Origin: Vicia villosa
Taxonomy: Eukaryota; Streptophyta; Magnoliopsida; Fabales; Fabaceae
Reading direction: 5' to 3'
NCBI RefSeq assembly: GCF_029867415.1
Contig: NC_081183.1
Span: 63,190,336-63,254,335, forward strand
DNA: 64,000 nucleotides
Shown: positions 56,191-64,000 of the stretch, piece after piece
Layout of the letters: the number at the start of each line of letters is the position of its first letter
Position numbering within the stretch: the stretch's first letter is position 1
Translations under genes and position numbers: made by a program
The notes under the pieces: generated by a model
Databases searched by the model: none
What the model saw: the letters and a program-made list of their open reading frames with translations, nothing else
Told to the model about the DNA's origin: nothing

Positions 56191-57857
56191 GTTGTGTTTT
56201 TGCTTCTTTTACATCCTAACGTCAATCTTTCATATCTTTTTACTCATAACTCCGATTTGCATGTTCTTTATATCGTTGGAAAGCTTGTGAAACGTGCTAT
56301 CTTGTGAGATGATTGGTATTGATTGATTGTGGTTTATTCATATTTGTTTTCCCCTTGACATTTTGTTGATCATTTCATGTTTGCATTAGTTATTCATTTT
56401 CTCTTAGATTAGAATGCAATAACGCAATTCCGATTGCGATATTTTGTTATCTCTAACTTGTGTGCTAGTATGCAAGGCATTTGGAAAGGCGCTTACCGAT
56501 GATGCTTATTTCGTTTGTGGTCCGCTTTATTTGCGGGACACAACTCCACTTCCTCGTGTCGTGTTCTCATCCTGGAGACACGCCTTTCACTTTATACATG
56601 TTTGTCTGGATTGCCTGTTTCCTCTTGCAGGTGTATTGTGATTACGCTTAATGCGTATATTGACGCGTGATATATTTTCACAACGTCGACCCTTGTTTGC
56701 TTACATGGCTAATCGGTGTGCTGACTATTTGCTCTTGCTTTGCTAGCTCGCTTGCGGGATCTCTGGTTTTCTTTCTTATTCTGCTGCAATTTACGGATCA
56801 TAATCCGTTTGGTATTGATTCCGTTTCATTTTATCTTTTCTTGCACTTTATCGCTTTTTCCGCATCATCCTATAACATGAGAAGTAGGACTTAGGCATTC
56901 ATCTGGCCAAGCCCTCGAAAGAGGCTCTGTTTTTGTTGGTGTATTTAGATTTGTGCTTTGCGGCAGGGAGTCACGGTGTAATAAGACCTAAAAGGCACTT
57001 CATTAAGTCCCCATGGAAGGCATGCGGAAAGGGTTAGAAATCAACCCCCACCCAGTCTCATCGAGTCTGTTCGGTAAGTGCACGCTACGTGTTGCTTGCT
57101 TCTGAACTAGCACAAGATCCTGTTTCGTGAGGTCTAATACTTGGTTGACTCGGGTGATCCGCTCCCCTTGGCTATGACGGGACCGCTTTTCTACTACTCG
57201 GCCTGCGCCGGTGGTTTTGTTTGCTTTACGAGCAGAGCTCGTTTAGTGATATTCTTATGTGTTGTTTTTGTTTTCCCCCATAGGTTGCTAGCTTAGTTTA
57301 GACTTGTACCCTTTGTATGACAACATAGGTAGCAAGCTTTCCCCCTTAGCTTAGGTTTTCCTCATGCATTCTTTAAAACGCAAACCAAACTCTTTGATTT
57401 TCTTTTCTTAAGAGCTTGTTATTTCTGCTCCATTCCCAGCATAAGTCTCCAAAGGTCGAGCAGCGGAGTACGAATGTAACTCGTTCACCTAAAAACACAA
57501 AACAAACAGAAACTAGTTAGCCTAGATACGGTACCTCTGATTCCTCAAAAAGGATACGTAGGCAGCACGGTAGGGCCCGTGCGAGTATAACTCTTTCTTT
57601 TCCCTAAATTTTGCATGCATTTTAGTCCAGATTAGCGTAGTTTGTTTACACACCCATAGTTTTAGACACAAGCATAAATACCATCGAGTAAGATGGGCGC
57701 GAGGGGTGCTAGCACCTTCCCCTCGCGTAACCGACTCACATACCCTTTTTCTCTGGTCGTGAGACCGTTGTTTTGTTTTGTGGTTTGTTGGCATTCCCTT
57801 CCTTTTCAGGATAAATATGCCCGTGGCGACTTTGTTAATGTTCGCGGTAGCGACAGC

Positions 57858-57875
57858 TGGCGACTCTACTGGGGA
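57858..57875 (+). other. Primer binding site of element D
   Basis: TGGCGACTCTACTGGGGA two bases after the LTR; one change (G to A) from the A PBS. Confidence 0.88.
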
Positions 57876-58894
57876 CGTCTCGACCTATTGCGGGTCCGGA
57901 CTTAGCGAGTCGACCCCAGCGCTTGTGTGTTTATCTTTGGGTGCTTTACTGCTTTGCATATTTGACTATTTGCATTGCATTCTATGTGCGCTTTTAACTT
58001 TCTTCTTCATATTCTGGACTGTCTGGATTTCTATCTATGGGTGGGTGTTTCAAGAGGTAAAAGACCCAATACCCAGGTCATGAGTGATACCTTAGGAACT
58101 AGGACTAGAGTGGCCGTGACGGACAGAAGGCGTATGCCTGATTGATCTGATCACGTATCCACAGGCAGAGCTTGGTGGAATGAGGCCATATCGTCTGATA
58201 ACGCCTACATTCGATCCTCGGTTGGCTTTTTGACCTACCCTGGCCTAGATTTACCCGTGAGTGGGGCGGGAATCAATCATTTCTTAACAGGTACATTGAT
58301 GGTGACTTTGGTTCTTGTTCGAGGGTTACTATGGTTCTTGTTCGAGTGTTACTGTGGTTCTTGTATGAGGGTTACTATGGTTCTTGTTCGAGGGTTACTG
58401 TGGTTCTTGTTCGAGTGTTACTGTAGTTCTTGTTAGAGGGTTACCGTGGTTCTTGTTCGAGGGTTACCGTGGTTCTTGTTCGAGTGTTACTGTGGTTCTT
58501 GTTCGAGGGTTACCGTGGTTCTCGTTTGAGTGGTTTCATTTCCGTGATGGTGACTATGGTTTTGATTCTATTGGTCATGTCCCGTGATCTACGGGGTGTT
58601 CCGAATTGGTGCCGAACCTTTGAACCTGGGTCATGTAACTTGGAGGAAATCCAGACTTGTCCGGTGGGAGGCATCCAAAGTCCCACCATGCAAGTCGGGG
58701 TTATTTATGAAGACATGCAAGTTATGACCCATGCTCAAGGAATCTTAGTAAGAAAGACTCAGAGAGCACTTCGTGGATCTCTTCCATAACCTGGCGGTTT
58801 CTAAAGCTCCTCGTCAGCAGCTAATTTCCTTTCTCTTATGAATTCAAGGGGTATGTTCTCGACAAAAGAGGCTTGAAGGACAAATCTATCTAAT
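57876..58894 (+). other. Element D leader
   Basis: Contains the block agaggtaaaagacccaatac at about 58032-58075, shared with A at 15353-15390, including a donor-like AG/GTAAAA. Also holds the 23-bp repeats. No ORF1 homologue is recognisable. Confidence 0.65.
58304..58535 (+). repeat. 23-bp tandem repeat in D leader
   Basis: About ten copies of a 23-bp unit of the form ttcttgttcgagggttactgtgg. All three frames are open through it, giving overlapping repeat peptides that are not genes. Confidence 0.95.
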
Positions 58895-59090
58895 TCTCAT
58901 GTCTTATGCTCATTTGCTTCCATGCTTGCTTTATTTGCAACTGGTTAAGCTCCGTGATGTGTGGATGTCTCCAGATTCTCTGCTTGATGATGATGACACT
59001 AGGTGTGAGTTCTATTCTGGGGCACCTGGTCGTGATGTTAGGATCTGCAAGTCTTTGAAGTTGCTTAGGGCTCCCGACTGAGGGATAAGC
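58895..59090 (+). pseudogene. Gag-knuckle fragment 1 of element D
   Basis: The frame at 58899-59081 encodes SYAHLLPCLLYLQLVKLRD, then DDTRCEFYSGAPGRDVRIC. This is collinear with A gag (PYAQLLPQLLAGQLVQLRE, CEFHLGAPGHTIEKC), with the two His of the knuckle changed to Tyr and Arg. It therefore cannot bind zinc normally. It is followed by the repeated segment ctcccgactgagggataagc. Confidence 0.8.
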
Positions 59091-60150
59091 AAGACCATTC
59101 TGTCTTGAGCTTGCACCATTTGCATTGTTCGAATCCCTAAAGCACTTATAAATTCTGTATGACTCCGCCAGAATCTTCTTCCAGACATTAATCAAGAGTG
59201 ATCCGCAAGGGCACACCTCTCATTCTCAAGGTTCCGCTTCATATCCTGGGTCACCTCCTCTTGGAGTTTCCTTTTCAGTAGCCTTTTCTTGTCAGCAAGG
59301 ACAAGAAGAATATGAGAAACAAGCTGACGAGATCCCCATGCCCTTATGTCAAATTGCTTCCCTGCTTGTTGGAATTTCAATTGATTAAGATTCGTGCTTT
59401 GGGTGTTTCTCACCACAGATAGCTCTCCTGACTTCGATGACAATACTTGGTGTTTTCCATTCTGGGGCACCTGATCATAATGTCAAGTCTTACAAGGTGT
59501 TGAGGTACACAAAGTCTAAAACTTTCTCGATGCAGGGATGTTTGAGTTTACTCATAATGGTTCATACCAGTCAATCCCATTTCATCTGCTGCAAGTAGAA
59601 TGATCCTCCTCGAGGAAGTAACTCATGAGAATCACTTGCAATTGGTACAGCCAGAGGTTTCCTTCACAATAGCTATTGTGTGTTCCAAGTAATGACTTTG
59701 ATAGCCAAGCATCAAAGGTTATTATTGTTCGCTGATAGTAATACAAGTTTCCTCCATTCATGGTGGTGTTTTCTGTTTCAGCAGCTATATTTAGGGCTTC
59801 CGACCGAGGAATAAGCAAGACTCTGTGTTCTTAATTTCGCATCATTGGCAACTCAAATTCCTAAAGCATTCACAAACTCCAATCGTTATATTTAGGTCTC
59901 CTGACCGAGGGATAAGCAAGACGTCTTGTTTCTTGAATTTGTGCACCACTGGCACGGCTCAAAAGTTGAGCACTTACAACTTCTGTATGACTTTGCCGAA
60001 ATCTTCTTCCAGGAAGTGATCTGAAGTGTTCTACCGTAATGCTTGGTGTGCTTTCTACTCTAGGGTACTTGGTTATCTGATTAAAGGTTGTCAGCCATTC
60101 AAAGAAAAGGTTCAAGGCCTGATTGACTCAAAGGCTATCACATTCACACC
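59067..60150 (+). pseudogene. Repeated, more decayed gag-knuckle segments of element D
   Basis: At 59330-59510 (caaattgcttccctgcttgt, ttccattctggggcacctg) and 60000-60160 (tgctttctactctagggtac, gcctgattgactcaaaggct) the same knuckle region recurs with frameshifts and stops. Between them the segment ccgaccgagggataagcaag recurs at about 59067, 59797 and 59896. The whole is a degenerate tandem amplification of about 0.1-0.7 kb units. Confidence 0.65.
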
Positions 60151-62265
60151 TGAAGGCTAGAATTGAAGTTCTTCTTTAACGCAACGGATATTCAGAAGCA
60201 ATAAGTCCATACGGAGAGGATATCCTCTACATTGGCAATTTCTTAAATCATCGTGCATGTTCATGTTTAAGCTTTCTTGCTTTGTTCAATAATGTTTGTA
60301 TGCAATACTTGTTTGTTTTTGAACTATAATAATGACGCATTGGATATGTTTGTCCTGAAAAAATCCATTCGCTTTTGCTCTTATATGTTTTTATATGCTT
60401 TTTGTGATACTAAACTCTTGTTAACAAAGCATGATAACTCCGAAGGGAGGATGATCAACATAATACCAATAACCTCAAATGGTATGCTTTTGAGTAGACC
60501 CCTGTTGATGATGTACAGGCATTGTTTCAAATCCCTAAACACTGGAGATATAAGGGAGTGAAACCCTCGTTAGCCCCTCTGAGCCTTCGAAGTAGGAGTT
60601 TCTTTTCTAAAAAAAACCTCATTTAACCCTGGGGCAGGGTAGTGTTCAGTTAACCTGATCGAGTGCTCGAAATTCATCAGGAGAACACATCCAAAGATAC
60701 AATAATAGTTATCTTTCAGAAGGTTGAGGAAATTCAGAACCCGCAACGGTTATCCCTCACCTAAGGAGGTTGAGACATCATGATTATCCCTCACATCAGG
60801 AGGTCGAGACCAAAATCAAAGCTGTGGTGGTTTATCCCTCACATCAGGGGGTCAAAGGATGATAATACCACAATGGTAATTCTTCATCAATTATTGCACG
60901 AGGCAGCCACAATCACTTCAAACAAGTCAAAGGCAGTGCGGGATTACACGACTTGTTCAAAAAAAAGAAAGAAAGAAAAGAATGAATAAAAAAAAGAAGA
61001 AAGCCCGCTAAGTCAACAACTTGAAAGCATGTGACTTAGGCAAAAGTTAGGGCATCCCGCTGGAGTTCAAACTCAAAGTTCAAAAGAATTTGTCCAGGAA
61101 AAAGTTAGGGAAACAAAAAAAAAACAAAGCAAAAGCAAAAAACAAGGATTACAAAATAAAGACCCTCATCAAAAGAACAAAGTCGTGTGATCAGACACCA
61201 ATGACGAAAGGTAAAGTGACTTCCATATCCAGAAGACCTCTTGGACTCCTCAATTATCTCAAATTCCTCTTGAAAGATGAATGCTCGTGTCAAGTTAACT
61301 GAACTTAGGACTGGAGAACATCACGAAGGGGGTAGGCACCAAGTAATTTGAGCCTGAAATCTTTTTTTCTTAAACCGTGAACCTGGCCACGTTAAAACCT
61401 TGAAAGGTCCTAACTAAAGCATGGGTTAATTCGAAAGCAGACTATAAACGAGGGTACGGTAAACTGACTCCTAGGAGATCCGCTAATTTCTTGAGTTGGT
61501 ATCACACCATCTTTCTTTCACAAAAAAATTGATGTTACAATATCCTTTCATAAAGTTTCTTTAAACTTCAAGACAAACATACTCTTTGCATTAGAATTAT
61601 ATTTCTCATACTAAACATTCTTTGCATATGAAAAAAGTGTTTGTCATCAAGAAAGTTTCCATCATAAGCTTCAGATGAAAATGTTTTATCCTCCCGAAGG
61701 ACAAATTATCTTCAGAACTCCGTTGAGCAGGGGCAACAATATTTCAAAGTCTGATCACCCTTAGGGGCACAAAAGCAAATGAATACTCTATCGAGAAAGT
61801 TTTCAATCAATCTAAGGCAATCAGGTCAAGATTCGAAGAATCTCTCAAAGTGTTGAGTAATCAGGGGCATTCACCAAAGCACAGTCGAAGTTGCCTCCAA
61901 CACAGGTCAAGCAGGGGCATGGTTACAAAGTTCGTGATATTGGAGCAGGACTGGCTATGAATGAATCTCAGGAAGTCCTTACGAGACTAATCTCTTCAAA
62001 GTCCTTACAGGCTGGGGCAAGACACTATGCAATGGCATTTTATCCTCATCAGGAGGTGTTCAGTTTAAATTTAAGGTGTGAGCTAAACAACTTATGAACT
62101 TGAGAACCGTCAGGGTCATCATCCTCAGCAATTAGAAGCTGAAAGTCCAATCTTTAGTGGCATCTCTTTGCATGTCAGTGTGATTTTCAAATCCCTTCCA
62201 GAGGTTGCAACCGTTGCTTATTGGTATCCCTTAACTAGAGTCCTGTTATGTGGACATCGAATTCT
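60151..62265 (+). other. Element D post-gag and post-integrase region
   Basis: Non-coding. Positions 60270-60400 resemble the post-gag spacer of B and G; 60500-60720 is the reverse of C 52300-52500; 61000-61110 carries cccgctaagtc and catcccgctgg as after A integrase. Short triplicated tatccctcacatcaggagg occurs at 60747-60860. No domain in any frame. Confidence 0.65.
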
Positions 62266-62515
62266 TTTTCTTCATTTCCGACCCTCGAGTCGTGAGTTTC
62301 CAACCCTCGTGTTGTGATTCCTTTGCTTTCCGACCCTCGTGTCGTGAGTTTCCACTTTCCTTCATTTCTAACCCTCGAGTCTTGAATTTATCTCCTTTCT
62401 GACCCTTGTGTCGTGAGTTTATCTCCTTTCCGGCCCTCGTGTCGTGAGTTTATCTCCTTTCCGACCCTCGAGTCGTGAATTTCCGACCCTCGTGTCGTGG
62501 ATTTTCAACAATTGC
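62266..62515 (+). repeat. ~30-bp repeats in D 3' UTR
   Basis: About eight units with tttccgaccctcgtgtcgtg and agtttatctcc. Confidence 0.9.
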
Positions 62516-63798
62516 GGATAGTTGTCATATACACCCCAGTGTGTCTGTAAGCCCATTACTTGTTGGCATCTTTATAATCAATACAAATATGCAGAAACAC
62601 TATGAAAGCCAATGCTTGTTTGGTCCCTTTGAAGTCAACACTTGCTTGACCCCTTAAGCCCACTTCCTGATGACATTCTCTTGGAGAACCAATGCCTGTT
62701 TGATGCTCCAGCCGATACTTGTTTGGTGTTCTAATCACTGCTTGCTTGTCAACTCGTGAATCCATTGCTTGTTAGGAAAGTTTCAAGCTCAGATGTCTGA
62801 CAATCTGTTTGCTCTTGCATTTGCCCATTGTGGGTGAGCATTACTGTTCTCTGCCATGTGAGGAAATCCCATGGACGTCATGCTATATCCTGGGGCATTT
62901 TCATCTGTATATCTCGCAGGTACATTCTTTGGAGTACACCATGTCAGCGCGTTGGCAGATCTAGCCAAGTAAGAGATTCTTATTCCCCAGCTGAGTACAT
63001 TCAGACGAGGTTTTCTTTGTTCCAAGATTCTCATCTCTTCATCAAAGCACATTTCAACGAGATCTTCGTGCTTCAGAAGCCTTATTCTCTAGTGGAATGC
63101 TTTCTCCCCAGTTGAATCATGATTGAATGGCATTTGATTCCCTAGTAAAGCTCTTAATGAGATTCCTTGCCCGAGTTCTCCGTTCTCCCCAATAGAGTGC
63201 TTCTCTCCCCAACAGATTGACCTGTTCTCCCCGGGAGAGTCATCTTATTCCCCAGTGGAGTTATCTTAACGAGAGGTTCTTATGCCAAGTTCCTAATTCC
63301 CATCGGTTTTTTCAGCTAATCAGTGGATCAACATGCATAAGTATTCATCTTCCCCACTGAGTCTTTCTTCAGCAAAGATTTCCATGCATCCTCAGTTGAA
63401 TCTATGTCCTTCCAGGATTTCCTCAGCGGAATGCGTCCTGCACAAGCAAGTTAGTCACTCTCCATCGGAGTTATCTTCATGAGTTGCCCTTATCTCCACA
63501 TCCCTAGAGTGTCGAGAGTTTGCTTCTCCAGTGAAGTTTCCAGGGTATTCCTAAAGCAGTCAATTGGGATGTTCATATCCTCAAGCAGGATTTATTCCCC
63601 AAACAGAGCTTGCATCGTCTCCAGCAGATTCCTGATCCATCTTTGTCAGCTTGCAGTTTGTCACCTTTGATCACTCATCTTGTCCTCCCTGCAGAGTTTC
63701 ACACTCTCTCCAGGACTTCTTCAGCAATTCAGTGCTCCTCCGTTGTCTCCCTAAGCAGCATCCGAATCATGCATTATTGACATTTCATTCTCAAAGCG
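62516..63798 (+). other. Element D 3' UTR, degenerate short repeats
   Basis: From about 62600 cttgtttg-type words recur, and from 63090 to 63740 ccccag(t/c)(g/a)gagt words recur irregularly. No coding domain. Confidence 0.5.
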
Positions 63799-63803
63799 TA
63801 TAG

Positions 63804-64000
63804 TGTAACACTCCATATTTTCATAATTTAATTTAAAATTAATTTAATTGAATTATGGGGAATTATTGGAATTATTGAGGAATTAAACAATTGGGCTTGA
63901 GTTGTGATTAGTAAAGAGGGGGTGCATTGGTAGGCCCTATTACTAATTAAAATAGTTTTATTTTATTTTCCACAAAATAGAGGGACTGTGAGAAAAGAAG
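63804..64000 (+). mobile_element. Start of LTR H (TGTAACACTCC type), cut by window end
   Basis: Begins TGTAACACTCC and resembles solo LTR E in layout: AT-rich start, then gggcttgag and ggtaggccc, then agagggactgtgagaaaag. TATAG at 63799-63803 is the expected left target duplication. Confidence 0.65.

Larger units (their letters stand above)
53855..57855 (+). mobile_element. 5' LTR of element D
   Basis: 4001 bp, TGTTGCACCCCAAAATTTGC...GTAGCGACA. U3 runs to the TATA at 54766. The U5 block (57680-57760: gatgggcgcgaggggtgcta and taaccgactcacatacc) matches A at 14950-15015. Contains a ~61-bp minisatellite. No gene. Confidence 0.92.
53855..63803 (+). mobile_element. Element D: pol-less Ogre derivative (5' LTR and internal region)
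   Basis: The 5' LTR is 53855-57855, followed by PBS, leader, three degenerate gag-knuckle segments (58895-60150), post-integrase-type sequence (60430-62100) and 3' UTR repeats. No RT, RNase H or integrase homology was seen. It is inserted in C gag; ATATG at 53850-53854 should be one target duplication. LTR H interrupts it at 63804, so PPT and 3' LTR lie outside the window. Confidence 0.85.

Noticed and set aside
1..64000. Host protein-coding genes
   Set aside because: No frame outside the retroelements shows a recognisable domain or plausible exon structure; all of the window can be assigned to elements or their remnants.

Overview
The window looks like intergenic heterochromatin from a large-genome plant, most likely a legume of tribe Fabeae (the pea, vetch, lentil and grass-pea group). 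The evidence is dense nesting of Ogre-type (Ty3/gypsy, Tat lineage) LTR retrotransposons with multi-kilobase LTRs, a Cassandra TRIM, and no recognisable host gene. Species is inferred from element content only. No rRNA or tRNA gene, CRISPR array or bacterial-type operon is present.

Layout, with letter names used below. G (1 to about 6163, minus strand) is the gag/leader/5' LTR half of an Ogre-like element, followed by a scrap of a chromovirus-like LTR (E', about 6164-6464). B (6465-46958, minus) is a pol-less Ogre derivative split by three later insertions. The first is A (10818-32025, plus), a full-length Ogre with 5-bp target duplications AGATG. The second is solo LTR E (33663-35491, duplication ACCCA). 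The third is giant solo LTR F (36090-42298, duplication ATCCT). C (from 46959, minus) cut into B's 5' LTR. C in turn carries a three-LTR Cassandra in its 3' LTR (48465-49727, duplication TACAC) and is cut in gag by D (53855 onward, plus), another pol-less Ogre derivative. D is interrupted at 63804 by the start of another LTR (H). The nesting order is therefore E' > B > {A, E, F, C}, C > {Cassandra, D}, D > H.

Element A is the only copy with nearly complete coding capacity. It has a 4.3-kb LTR with a TATA box, a PBS, an extra upstream ORF1, a gag-protease ORF, a 240-bp intron whose removal joins protease to reverse transcriptase in frame, RT, degenerate RNase H, a second archaeal-type RNase H, integrase, a 45-bp minisatellite in the 3' UTR, a PPT and the 3' LTR. 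Its two LTRs differ at only about 1% of sites by eye, yet pol carries two frameshifts and an integrase deletion that removes the first catalytic Asp.

Elements G, B, C and D share a different plan: the gag zinc-knuckle region is followed directly by the post-integrase region, with no pol. They look like non-autonomous partners of Ogre. Each carries its own tandem repeats in the 3' UTR. Several LTRs contain tRNA-like Pol III A/B-box modules, and Cassandra contains 5S-rRNA-like sequence, so Pol III-type promoter modules recur across unrelated LTRs here.
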